From: Butyriboletus loyo
Taxonomy: Eukaryota > Basidiomycota > Agaricomycetes > Boletales > Boletaceae
Length of the DNA stretch: 33,530 nt
Direction: 5' to 3'
NCBI GenBank assembly: GCA_038093515.1
Contig: JBBPSI010000254.1
Coordinates: 1 to 33,530 of the forward strand
In this document: positions 19,725-28,877 of the stretch, one piece after another
Position numbering within the stretch: the first letter of the stretch is position 1
How the letters are laid out: each line of letters starts with the position of its first letter
Notes under the pieces: generated by a model
Told to the model about the DNA's origin: nothing
Database searches by the model: none
What the model saw: only the letters and a program-made list of their open reading frames with translations
Position numbers and translations under genes: made by a program

Positions 19725-20693
19725 ATGGCCCAGGAAAATCACCCATACACTTGTCGCCTCCATGAACCCTCCGATGATGATACCCTCCACCTCCTTGCTC
19801 TGATGTTACAAGACTCTGGACTATCTCGAGACATAGACTTCAGCCTAGATTCTTTGTCCCCTCTTGATGCTCTTCGCCTGGCCTTCCTGCAAGCCAGACA
19901 TTTCAATCTCTTTATCGACCACTTAGCCAACCTACCCCATGCTCACCCCCCCAATTTCATTGTATCCCTCATGCGCCACTCACAGGTCGACCTAGAAACA
20001 CAACTCCTTGTTGCTATGAACCAGTTAGGCATGTCCAACTTTGTACAAGAAATTGATGAACAAGTCAGACCACCTCGACCCCTCCTCCAATGACTATCCT
20101 CATCTCCCCTCCCTCGTCTGAATGCCTCCATCGACACTCCTGCCTGATGTGAACACCCTATCCACTCAACTGAACCTACTATAGGACACCCTCTGTCCGA
20201 CAATGAATCAATCACCTTGACAGCGGAGGAAATCCAAGCAATCGAAGAAGTGGAAAGGACTTTCATCCCAGCAGAACGAGAACATCAAAGGGTACGCAAC
20301 AATGCCCCTCTTCCTTGCTCCTACCCTCTCTACCACGACACTTGCTTTACCTGCTGACGCCTCAGACATACTCGCATCAATTGTACCCTTTACCAATGTC
20401 CTTTCTGCCTCCAATCCTCCCCTGGCCATCCCCAGTCGTGTTGCCCACAAAGGAGACGTTCCAACCCCTCCTCCCAATCTTCTAGTAGGTCCTCCAGATC
20501 ATCGCACCACCACCCTCCTCGCCCACTATACAGCCCTTCCCTAACACGTGCCATTTGCCAAAGCCAAGAGGAACACCTACAGGAACATCAAGAGCATGGA
20601 GAGGTCTGCCCTCACAAAGGAGACAATGTCATTGACGATGTTGGCTATGCTAACATCACAGGATCCCCAGTCTTCGGGTCCATGGACTTTTAG
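19725..20693 (+). pseudogene. ORF3 of element 2, broken by three TGA codons
   Basis: Begins 25 nt after the pol stop, in a different frame from pol. The N-terminal domain aligns with ORF3 of element 1 in spacing: LRLAFLQARHFNLFIDHL, then a PP pair, then LGMSNFVQEIDEQV facing EGFGYVVDQL. The frame continues past TGA codons at 20091, 20145 and 20355 to zinc knuckles. The first is CX2CX4HX4C with the third TGA inside it; the second is CPFCLQSSPGHPQSCC, matching CPFCHRIAPGH of element 1 including the CX2CX6H spacing. It ends in MDF and TAG. No frameshift occurs over 323 codons, so this was a real protein. Confidence 0.82.
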
Positions 20694-20715
20694 GAAGTAT
20701 GATGACTTCCAATGT

Positions 20716-20725
20716 AAAGGGGGGG
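20716..20725 (+). other. Polypurine tract of element 2
   Basis: AAAGGGGGGG, then TAA, then the LTR, the same arrangement as in element 1. Confidence 0.8.
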
Positions 20726-20728
20726 TAA

Positions 20729-21215
20729 TGTTACAATTCATTCTTTTCTTTTCTACTTAAGCATATCTCATGATAGCTTATCCCTTAGCCAACTCAACTT
20801 GGAATATCCTTCTTTTCTTTGTAGATAGTGAGATCCAACTCTTGATCTATCACTTCTCTTTAAGGTAGTCCCATGGAATATTCCATGACCTTCTATTGTA
20901 TGACTTCCCTTCGCCCAATGGCAATTCTCCTCTATATTGTACGATAGCCATCTTTCCTTTTCTATCCTTGGTCCGTGTGCATTCTCCTGTACTATAATAT
21001 GACGAGATCTAGCTACATTGTACTCTAAGCTAGATCTACTTGGAATCACAATCAATATCCTTGTCCTCTCGTCTCTAGTAGTGAGTTGTCTTCCTTCAAT
21101 CAGAACACCAGATAAATCCTTTGTCTTGAAGGTTAGACTTAACGTCTAGAAGAACTCTTGAGTCCCAGAACTACATCCAAGTCTATGCTTGTACTTACCC
21201 AGTCCAAGTGTAACA
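20729..21215 (+). repeat. 3' LTR of element 2
   Basis: 487 bp, TGTTAC ... GTAACA, homologous over its length to the 5' LTR of element 3. Contains TATAATA near 20995 and TAAGCTAGATCT (21026-21037), the sequence that in element 3 pairs with the primer site. Confidence 0.9.
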
Positions 21216-21222
21216 CAAAGTC

Positions 21223-21620
21223 CTGGCAGAGTTTATAGATTTTAGCAAAGTACCTTGGTCCCTTAACTGTTTCCAGCAAACAAGACAAGTGGTTAAAGCT
21301 AAGGGATCTTAGCCCAAACCACAAGCCTTTATATATTGTACAAGACAGCGCACAGACCAAGCTGTGCATGTGATAAGCTACTACACATGGTTAGACTAAG
21401 AAGCCAACAGCAATCAGAAAGAAGAGAAGCAAACAGAGATTAAGTACATGAGGTATGATGTCATAGTCTAGATTGATGATGTCATGGCCTGGTCTGGACC
21501 ATTACATCATAGGCTCTGTCTAGACCCTGATCACATGTGCTGTCCCACAATCACATGCACTGAGTCACATAACCTTTGAAAGTGAAAGGTGAAGTCCAAA
21601 AGCATGGAAATAATATAGTA
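21223..21620 (+). repeat. LTR family X, copy 1 (both ends missing)
   Basis: Matches the complete X copy at 21819-22302 from CTGGCA to ATATAGTA, including TTTATATATTGTACAAG and the GATGTCAT/GGTCTGGACCATTACATCAT blocks. The first ~85 and last ~8 bp are absent. It begins just after the LTR of element 2, at a shared ACACAAAG, suggesting a recombination joint. Confidence 0.85.
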
Positions 21621-21818
21621 CATCCTCAAACACCCCAATGAACCAAGAGGCATCCTTAGTGTCCTTGAGCTTTGCTGAACATATGTGTAAGCAGAGTTTG
21701 TACTGAGAGAGAAGGTCATTGCAGGTGTAATGGAGAGCAAGGTAGTCTCAATGCTGATGAGCAGTAAAATAATTATCCAAGAGGTTTGTGATGATGGTGG
21801 TGATTTTGTGATTGATAA
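21621..21818. other. Segment between two X LTRs
   Basis: 198 bp flanked by X LTRs in the same orientation, so possibly a remnant of an X element's internal region. On the minus strand it has a coding-like stretch of about 38 codons (with KLKDTKDASWFIGVFEDV) that I do not recognise. Confidence 0.35.
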
Positions 21819-22302
21819 TGTTACAACCACAGGAGTAATCCCAACAGAATGTATCACAAGCGGTTCACTACAAGTTGCAGCTCTACACAAAGAGCTGGCA
21901 AAGGTTTATAGAATGTAGCAGAGTACCTTAGTCCCTCAACTGTTTCCAGCGATCAAGACAAGTGGTTCAAGCTAAGGAATCTTAGCTCAAACCACAAGCC
22001 TTTATATATTGTACAAGATGGCACACAGACCAAGCTATGCATGTGATAAACTACTATACATGGTTAGACTAGGAAGCCTACAGCAATCAAAAAGGAAGGG
22101 AAGTAAACAGAGATTAAATACATGAGGTATGATGTCATATTCTAGACTGATGATGTCATGGGCTGGTCTGGACCATTACATCATAGGCTCTGTCTAGATT
22201 CTGATTACATGTATAATCCCACAATCACATGCACTGAGTCATGTGACCTTTGAAAGTGAAAGATGAAGTCTGAAAATGTGGAAATAATATAGTATTATAA
22301 CA
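21819..22302 (+). repeat. LTR family X, copy 2 (full length)
   Basis: 484 bp, TGTTACAACC ... TTATAACA. Carries TTTATATATTGTAC as probable TATA region. Flanks (GATAA and CTGCT) do not form a target duplication. Confidence 0.85.
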
Positions 22303-22389
22303 CTGCTCCCAAAATCAATTGGGATTTCTCTGATGATGATGAACCCCCCCTCAAGTGAAAGTGTTTGAGACACTCCTGTAACAATGAGC

Positions 22390-22550
22390 TAATCATGCCC
22401 TCTGCCCCTGGCACAAGCCATGAGTGGGATACAGAGGATTTCATTGATGTATATGGTTCCATTGGGCAGCCCTCTGACAATGATGATGGTTTCCCATCAA
22501 TGGCCAGGGCATATCTTCCAGAAGATTTGCCCAATATCAACATGAGGTTA
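22390..22550 (+). pseudogene. Exon-like coding scrap, unknown protein
   Basis: About 54 open codons with strongly protein-like content (SHEWDTEDFIDVYGSIGQPS, then YLPEDLPNINMR), followed at about 22548 by GTTAGT and an AG (TCTTCAG) some 45 nt later, as in a fungal intron. No family recognised and no continuation found. It could be the internal coding part of an X element or captured host sequence. Confidence 0.4.
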
Positions 22551-22657
22551 GTACCATTTTGATCAACTCTAGACACATGCTCACAATCTTCAGTCAACTC
22601 CTACTTCTGTGATGATCCCATAGTTTGTAGTATGGTAGAATCAGTGCTTGTAGTACA

Positions 22658-22761
22658 CATATTAGAATTATATAATATACTGATTACATAACATGTGTAG
22701 TCAGACCATATATGTACTTCAAACTCAGCTTATCTGAGTTCTAATCAATCTTGTTCTTACA
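22658..22761 (+). repeat. Short dispersed repeat, copy 1 (possible copia-type LTR)
   Basis: ATATTAGAATTATATAATA ... TTGTTCTTACA, about 104 bp, repeated at 26010-26110, where it directly follows a copia protease fragment. Size and ends suit a small copia LTR but this is inferred. Confidence 0.5.
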
Positions 22762-22780
22762 TCATGTCATGTACTAGAGC

Positions 22781-23070
22781 TGTTGTGATTACTAGAGCAT
22801 AAACTCCAATCAATGCCACAAGCAGTTCCACTGAGGTTGCAGGACTACACGGATACTGGTGATGATAAGAGTAATAGCTGTTTGCCTTAGTTCCTCAACT
22901 GTTTCCAGTGAACAAGACAAGTGGTTAAAGCTAAGGGATCTTAGCCTGAACTACAAGCCTTTATATATTGTACAGAATGGCACACAGACCAAGCTGTGCA
23001 TGTGACAAACTGCTATACATGGTTAGACTAAGAAGCCAATGGTGATCAGAAAGAAGAGAAGTAAATGGAG
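22781..23070 (+). repeat. LTR family X, copy 3 (left part)
   Basis: Begins TGTTGTGATTACTAG and matches the X copy at 27726 closely, through TTTATATATTGTACAG and AAGAAGAGAAGTAAATGGAG. It stops about 12 bp before Tc1 copy 1, and the rest of the LTR is not found beyond it. Confidence 0.8.
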
Positions 23071-23082
23071 ATTAGTTATGTA

Positions 23083-24636
23083 CAGTGGCTCAAAAAACTG
23101 TCCGATGTTTGCATATTTTACATTAAATATCACTCAATGCAATAGCCCCAGCTCCTAACCCTATGTGGTGGGTGTATGAAATATGGTACCTACCCTTGGC
23201 CTTCTATTGGCCAAGGAATCAGGTAATATGGATAAGGTTTGATGGAATGTCAGCTATTCTAAAACGACACATCATGCGGACAGTTTTTTGACTTTAAGTT
23301 TTGATCACATATATTAGACCCTAGATGCTGTAATATCATTACATACATCCATCAAGGGTCCTATTATGTCACCTTTATGTAACTGAGTATCAGCCAACAT
23401 ATATAAACCCCATCCTCCTATGTTTACTTTCTCACCATCACCATGAAATCCATTTCCACCTCTCTAAGACAAAATATTATCTCTCTCTCCTCTCTTGACC
23501 TTTCAACTAGGAAGATTGCCTCCCAAACTGGCCTAGAAAAGTCTACTGTGGCTAGGGTACTCCAAGAGATCCAACCTGACAAGGAGAAGCTTCATGCTGG
23601 CTGTCTGTCTAAGCTTACTCCCATCAACAAATGTGCTATTGTCCAGCAAATCATTACTGGCAAGGCCAAAAATGCAGTCCAGGCTACAAATTTCATCAAT
23701 TCCATCATTGAACCTCCAATCCCCTCACATACAGTGAGAAAGGACCTCAAGGAGGGTGCATTTAAAGGCTGTGATGAAGAAGAGGAAATGTCTTCTTCCA
23801 ATTAGCCCTAGAAAAAGATGATTTTCCTTTTCTCTCAAGTATCAATAAGGGCTGGAAGAGGATTATTTGGTTGGATGAGACCAAAATAAATAGAATTGGG
23901 TCAGATGGACAGGAGTGTATGTGTGGAAAAAGAAGAGAGAGGGCCTAACTGCCAGAGAGGTTAAAGGTACAGTCAAGTTTGGAGCAAGTTTCCTAATGGT
24001 ATAGGGGGCTTTAAGTGAGGTTGAGGGGAGGATGGATGGTGAACAGTATGTGTAAATTCTAGAGGAAGAATTGCTATAACACATGGAGAAATCTGGAATT
24101 TCTCAACATGATATCATTTTTCAGCAGAATAATGATCCCAAACATACCTCCAAAAGAGCCCAGAATTGGTTTGAGGAGCAAGGAATCAAGCTTCTGGATT
24201 GGCCTGCACAATCTTCAGACCCCAACCCCATTGAACACACTTGGAATCACCTCAAACAATGTCTCTCAGCTTATAATAGTGCTCCTACAGGAGTTAATTG
24301 ATTATGGGAAAGGGTGGTGGTAGAGTGGGGGAATATTTCTGTGGAACAGTGTCACAAATGGATAGAAAGCATGCCTAGAAGAGTTGAAGCAGTTATCAAG
24401 GCCAAGAGAGCTCATACCAAATACTAGATAGTTGGATTTTGCATGACCTGTCATTTTAAAATAGCTGGCATTCCATCAAACCTTATCCATATTACCTGGT
24501 TCCTGGGCCAATAGAAGGCCAATGGTAGGTACCATATTTCATACACCCACCACCTAGGGTTAGGATCAGGGGTTATTGCATTGAGTGATATTTAATGTAA
24601 AATATGCAAACATGCAGACAGTTTTTTGAGCCACTG
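23083..24636 (+). mobile_element. Tc1/mariner copy 1
   Basis: 1554 bp flanked by TA on both sides (23081-23082 and 24637-24638). Ends CAGTGGCTCAAAAAACTGTC and its inverse, with inverted repeats that can be followed for about 200 bp. Near 23273-23292 an internal, inverted copy of the terminal motif occurs. The matching inner site on the right has been deleted in this copy but is present in copy 2 (33184-33203). Confidence 0.93.
23443..24427 (+). pseudogene. Tc1-type transposase, broken
   Basis: The N-terminal 120 codons are open and give a helix-turn-helix domain (LDLSTRKIASQTGLEKSTVA). A shift near 23765 and further damage follow, but the catalytic domain can be traced: WLDETKINRIGSDGQE around the first Asp; FQQNNDPKHTSKRAQNWFEE, where the second catalytic Asp (QDND in the family) reads Asn; and SSDPNPIEHTWNHL with the Glu intact. 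The C-terminus (MPRRVEAVIKAKRAHTKY) is typical of fungal Tc1-like proteins. Stop codons interrupt it after PTGVN, and the Asp to Asn change alone should abolish activity. Confidence 0.9.
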
Positions 24637-24638
24637 TA

Positions 24639-24757
24639 GATGCCGCTGTTCCTGCAGCGGAGTGCAGGATGTGGCAGGAGCAATATTGGCAGGCATTAAA
24701 TTCTGGTTTGACTGATCCTTCTGCCATGGATGTATTTCTAATCAAAATGAACAAAGG
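24639..24757 (+). pseudogene. Exon-like coding scrap, unknown protein
   Basis: About 39 open codons starting right at the TA next to Tc1 copy 1 (with CRMWQEQYWQALNSGLTDPS and MDVFLIKMNK), ending at AAAG|GTTGGT with a TTGCAG about 40 nt on. Looks like an exon that lost its neighbours. Not recognised. Confidence 0.4.
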
Positions 24758-24829
24758 TTGGTTTCTCTGTAGCTGAATGCATTTCATCTTGCAGCACTAA
24801 GCTATCCACTAGCCAAAACCATCCATAGA

Positions 24830-25171
24830 GTTGAATTGGACCTGCTAGCCAAGCATCAGGATAGGCCAACAGCTTCGTGGGGCACAGCAACCTGGCTTTC
24901 CTGTGGGCTCCATATTGAGGAATTGCAAGTTATAATTATCAAAGACAGCCATACATATGGGCCGCACGCAACAGAGGTCCAGCTATTGGCTGGAGGGAGC
25001 TTGGAAGGGCAACCACCTAGAGACTTCTGGAAGGAGGAGCAATGCTTGGAGCAAAGTCTGGATATAGTGCTAACATGGATACCAGCAGAGAGTGAAATTG
25101 ATTGGCAGATAGGCCAGAATCTAGTGAAGAGAGAATATACTTGGTTTTAGCAGAGGAGAGAGCTTTCATGA
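24830..25171 (-). pseudogene. Tc1-type transposase N-terminal remnant (second family)
   Basis: On the minus strand from ATG at 25171: TKYILSSLDSGLSANQ, then after one frameshift SLSAGIHVSTISRLCSKHC and GGCPSKLPPANSW. This is the Tc1 helix-turn-helix layout with the GG.PSKL linker. The catalytic half is not found. The plus-strand frame across it is antisense. Confidence 0.65.
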
Positions 25172-25308
25172 TTACTGAAGATGTTGGGGGGTGAGGTACC
25201 AGCCCAGAGGTCTTTATATATAATATAGTCACATGACTTTATTGATTTGTACAGTGGCTGTGCTGAATTTCAACAGAATCATGTGACTTTATACTTTTCT
25301 GAATGGCA

Positions 25309-25506
25309 GGGACAAAACTATTGCAATGAGTGTGTCTGACCAAAATAGATGTATCTTAGCCAGAAATGGGAGATTACATAATATTATTGCACCATGTTAA
25401 AGCCAATATGTAAGGGCATATTTATGAGTTTATCAAATTTACCTCCTGAGATATATCTTAATCAATCCAAATGTGCAAAACATTGCAATAGTTTTGTCCC
25501 TCACTG
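25309..25506. mobile_element. MITE-like element with Tc1-type ends
   Basis: About 198 bp with perfect 20-bp inverted repeats, GGGACAAAACTATTGCAATG at 25309-25328 and its complement at 25481-25500. The right end continues TCACTG then TA; the left outer bases are altered (GGCA). Non-coding. Ends of the CAGTGAGGGAC type are shared by fungal Tc1-like elements. Confidence 0.65.
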
Positions 25507-25507
25507 T

Positions 25508-25737
25508 AAGACGGTCCTTATGGCCTGTCTTGTTTCTTTAGATCTTTCAGTTCTTTCATCACTACTGTGATGTCTCTAAGTTGAGCCTTGCTCCTTATAT
25601 GTAACTCTCATACTCTTGAAGTATCCCCTGTTTGTGATACACACTCTGATATTATCAGTGAGTCTTTCCACTGATAGGTTTACCCTTGCATCCTTCATTG
25701 CCCTTGGTGCACCTGCTCAGACTTTACCAATTCTGAA
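25508..25737 (+). repeat. Left arm of a long inverted repeat
   Basis: About 230 bp nearly complementary to 26521-26733; for example AGGTTTACCCTTGCATCCTT here and its inverse near 26570. The outer edge is the right end of the MITE-like element. Confidence 0.88.
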
Positions 25738-25832
25738 ACTGCTGACTCTCCTGCAGTCAATACTGCCCCTGCCTGCCAATGCAACCTTTCCTGTGCTGCA
25801 ATAGGTGGACCCTCTCTCTCTGTGAAGTTGCT

Positions 25833-26006
25833 TATCATCTCTCATCATCATCCCCTGCCACCATCCCTGACTCAGGCATGACTTCCCACCTCATCAAAGA
25901 CTGTGTCTACTTCTTGGACTTTGCAAATGAGCATCATCCCCCTGTTAAAACTGCCAATCATGGTAAACTGGTCACCATCAGGCATGGAACCTGCATTGTT
26001 TGTTGA
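25833..26006 (+). pseudogene. Ty1/copia-type protease fragment
   Basis: PDSGMTSHLIKDCVYF followed by PVKTANHGKLVTIRHGTC has the layout of copia proteases (DSGATSHM...DR..F, then the spacer and GKGT-like turn). The Asp-Ser-Gly triad is kept. Only about 55 codons survive before a TGA, then the short dispersed repeat follows. Confidence 0.6.
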
Positions 26007-26009
26007 ATG

Positions 26010-26110
26010 TATATTAGTATTAATATACTGATTACATAATGTGTGTAGTCAGTCAGTATATGTACTTTGAACTCAGCTTATCTGAGTTCTAATCAATCTT
26101 GTTCTTATAC
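26010..26110 (+). repeat. Short dispersed repeat, copy 2
   Basis: Second copy of the repeat at 22658-22761 (ATACTGATTACATAA, AACTCAGCTTATCTGAGTTC, AATCAATCTTGTTCTTA). Confidence 0.6.
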
Positions 26111-26520
26111 TACAACATGCACCAGCAAGTCCCTAACAACCAACCAGTGAGTACTTTTGGTACATCCTCATCTACATAGCACCCTTTCTACAGGTTATGA
26201 GCCTGCTAGTGCAGTTGTAAATGACTCACACAGTGGAGTCTCTCAATGCCAAGGTTAATTGATTGCTGCTTGCTGTGCTTCAAGCATGCTGATCATACCA
26301 GCTCACTTTTATCTTTTGGTTGTTTTCCTCCAGACTCCATTATGATGTGGAGAGATTGTTGTAATGTGCTTTCAGCACTCCAACTTAATCCTTCTGCAGA
26401 TTTTGGAGAATGAGCTCATGTTGGGACTTTGCATTTCTGATTTGATTTGCATCCCCCATAGATTCTCTACAGTAAAATGTCTCCCTTATCCAAGACTGGC
26501 TCCACTGTCCCTATCTTCAT
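26111..26520. other. Spacer inside the inverted repeat
   Basis: No domain recognised. Some GT/AG intron-like pairs occur (for instance GTGAGT near 26151), but no reading frame supports them. Confidence 0.3.
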
Positions 26521-26733
26521 TTCAGAATTGGTAAAGTCTGAACAGGTGCACCAAGGGCAATGAAGGATGCAAGGGTAAACCTATCAGTGGAAAGACTCAC
26601 TGATAATATCAGAGTGTGTATCACAAACAGGGATACTTGAAAAGTATAAGGAACAAGGCTCAACTTAGAGATATCACAGTAGTGTTGAAAGAACTAAATG
26701 AACTAAAGAGAGACAAGCCATAAGGGCTGTCTT
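26521..26733 (-). repeat. Right arm of the long inverted repeat
   Basis: Inverse of 25508-25737. The sequence continues for ~200 bp as AT-rich DNA with a GTGATGTCAT block resembling LTR family X in layout, so the arms may be LTR segments of another element in opposite orientations. Confidence 0.85.
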
Positions 26734-26938
26734 ATATACAATACAGGAGTGTCTGTACTTGTGTACTATATAGTACCTATATAAGGTATAGTATATATCA
26801 CATGACAATATATTAGAGATAAGAGATAAGGCTAAGTATATTGTCCAATAGCATAAGTAGAGGTATATGTAATGTGACAAGCATAACTGAGACTAGACTA
26901 TGATATTATAGTGATGTCATATGGTTCTAGACCATTAT

Positions 26939-27340
26939 TGTTATGATTTCCCCTTTCCTGCCTTTTCCCTATGGACTACCCTTTAGCCCAAGGTTCCACC
27001 TCCTATTCAATAAGCAGTTTAACTGCTTCACTTAGCCATTCTTGCCCCCATTCAGACACTATTTCTACTTCTCTCTAGATTATTCTAGAGTCATATCCCT
27101 TTCTGATCAGTTGACTGATAATGCCTCTACCTGACTTGTTATGACTCCTCTTGCCTCTTGTAGGCATGGTCTGTGCATGGGTCCCAATAGTATAAATATA
27201 GTGACCTCAAAAACCCTTTCCATGTTGGCAATAAATATAGTAAATGAAGTGTACTGCCATGCAGTGTGAGAATATCACTTAGCATTGGTGGAGTCATAAA
27301 TAGTACTCGCTCTTGGCTACAAGAGTGCTCCCTGGGTCAT
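26939..27340 (+). repeat. Old LTR related to that of element 1
   Basis: TGTTATGATTTCCCC start, GGTCTGTGCATGGGTCCCAATAGTATAAATA facing GGTCTGTGCGCAGACCCCAGTAGTATAAAGG of element 1, then ATATCACTTAGCA and AAGAGTGCTCCCTGGGTC facing ATCACTTCCAGA and AGAGTGCCTCCTCGCTGTTC. All CpG are gone except one. The right end is uncertain. Confidence 0.45.
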
Positions 27341-27549
27341 GTGATTTAATTCACATGGCATGAGGATATGGATATTTTAAAACAGAAATACCATGGAAAG
27401 AGTTTTTGCACTTTTGAATTGATGACTAGGATCTTGGTCAAAACATGGAATAGTTGGTGTGGTTTGTTAGTACAAACTGATATATACATGTAAATAGTAT
27501 GTCTGAGTTTAAAAAAGTTCACACACTTCTCAATTCTCAACCACCATCA

Positions 27550-27725
27550 TGATTAGATCTCTTTCTCTTACTCAACAAAACATCATTCTCTCTATGCTTG
27601 ATGCTGGCCATTGCAAAGAAAATTGGTGTCACCCCTTCTGCTATATCCAAACTTTGCTCCAAGAAGTGTTGTACCTTCCAAAAGCTGTTGGAGGTCATCC
27701 TTCCAAGCTTTCTCCTACCAGTATG
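27550..27725 (+). pseudogene. Tc1-type transposase N-terminal fragment (third copy)
   Basis: LTQQNIILSMLDAGH, then one frame over KKIGVTPSAISKLCSKKCC, and again one frame over a GGHPSKLSPT linker. It is cut by the X LTR that starts at 27726. Close to the minus-strand remnant at 24830-25171 in layout. Confidence 0.65.
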
Positions 27726-28028
27726 TGTTGTAATCACTAGAGTGTGAACTCCAAACAATGCCACAAGTGGTTCCACTCAAGTTGCAGGACTACACAAGTC
27801 CTGGTGATGATAAGAGTAATGGCTGTTGCCTTAGTCCCTCAACTATTTCCAGCAAACAAGACAAGTGGTTAAAGCTAAGGGAACTTAGCCTAAACCATGA
27901 GCCTTTATATATTGTACAAAACAGCACACAGACCAAGCTGTGTAGGTGACAAAATACTAATGGATAGACTAAGAAACAGATGGTGATCAGAAAGAAGAGA
28001 AGTAAATGGAGATTAAGTACATGAGGTA
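27726..28028 (+). repeat. LTR family X, copy 4, interrupted by element 3
   Basis: TGTTGTAATCACTAG start, same subfamily as copy 3. Runs to TACATGAGGTA, where other X copies continue with TGATGTCAT but this one meets the LTR of element 3. Confidence 0.85.
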
Positions 28029-28029
28029 A

Positions 28030-28519
28030 TGTTATGATTCATTTCTTGTTACCTTGTCACTTAAGCATATCTCATGATAGCTTATCCATTAGCCGATCCA
28101 ACTCGGATCTTTCCTTCTTCATCTTAAACAACAAGATCCAACTCTCAATTTGTTGTTTCCTATTCAAGGTAGTTACATGGAATGTTCCATGACCTTCTAT
28201 CATATGACTTCCCTTCTGCCAATGACAATTCTCTTCCATATTGTATGATAGCCACCTTTTCTCTTTTATTCTTGGTCTGTGCACATCTCCCTGTACTATA
28301 ATACAATGAGGCCTAGCTACTCTGTACTCTAAGCTAGATCTACTTGGAATCATCATTGATATCCTTGTCTTCTTGTCTCTGGTAGCAAGTCATCTTTCTT
28401 CAACCAGAACACCAGATAAATCCTTTATTTCAAAGGTTAGACTTAATGTCTAAAAGAACCATTAAGTCAAGAACCTTCATCCAAGTCTACACTTGTACTC
28501 ACCAAGTCCAAGTGTAACA
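28030..28519 (+). repeat. 5' LTR of element 3
   Basis: 490 bp, TGTTATG ... GTAACA, homologous to 20729-21215. TATAATA at 28297 lies 33 bp before the inferred transcript start at 28330. Confidence 0.9.
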
Positions 28520-28521
28520 AA

Positions 28522-28533
28522 AGATCTAGCTTA
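28522..28533 (+). other. Self-priming primer-binding site of element 3
   Basis: AGATCTAGCTTA, 2 nt after the LTR, is a perfect 12-nt reverse complement of TAAGCTAGATCT at 28330-28341 in the LTR. Spacing to the LTR end and to the TATA box matches element 1, although the pairing sequence is different. Confidence 0.7.
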
Positions 28534-28877
28534 TCTCAAAGAATAACCACCATCACTGTGGCCCTACCTCCACCATTCAACCCTACCCAAAGAAACCCTT
28601 TGTTGGTCTCTCCTCATCCAGAAAACCCACTTGCCTCCACCCTAGAACCCCACCTCCTGTTATTGCCTCAGAACCAGAACCCCCCAAATCAGCTGAATTG
28701 GAGATAGAAACAGATGTCCACCTTACAGACAAAGAATCAAAGCTTGAAAATGAAGAAAGCACACAAGAACTCTCTAAATCCCTCTCTGACCTTTTCATTC
28801 CACAATCTCCCTCTTCTCCTTCTGAACCACCCTCTCCTACATCCAGTCCTTCACCTGTCAGCTTTAGAAACCCCAGA

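Larger units (their letters stand above)
15485..21215 (+). mobile_element. Element 2: 5'-truncated, decayed Ty3-type element
   Basis: Begins abruptly inside gag, where alignment with element 3 starts, and ends with a complete 3' LTR. The 5' LTR, primer site and N-terminal half of gag are missing. The order gag, pol, ORF3, polypurine tract, LTR matches element 1. It carries 15 premature stops that I could place in frame, all TGA, and two pol frameshifts (near 16390 and 18140), so it is dead. Confidence 0.92.

Noticed and set aside
20302..20544. 80-codon ORF in ORF3 of element 2
   Set aside because: Shadow frame: the frame that carries the zinc knuckles is another one, interrupted only by TGA codons.
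24836..25150. 104-codon plus-strand ORF
   Set aside because: Antisense to a Tc1 helix-turn-helix remnant on the minus strand.
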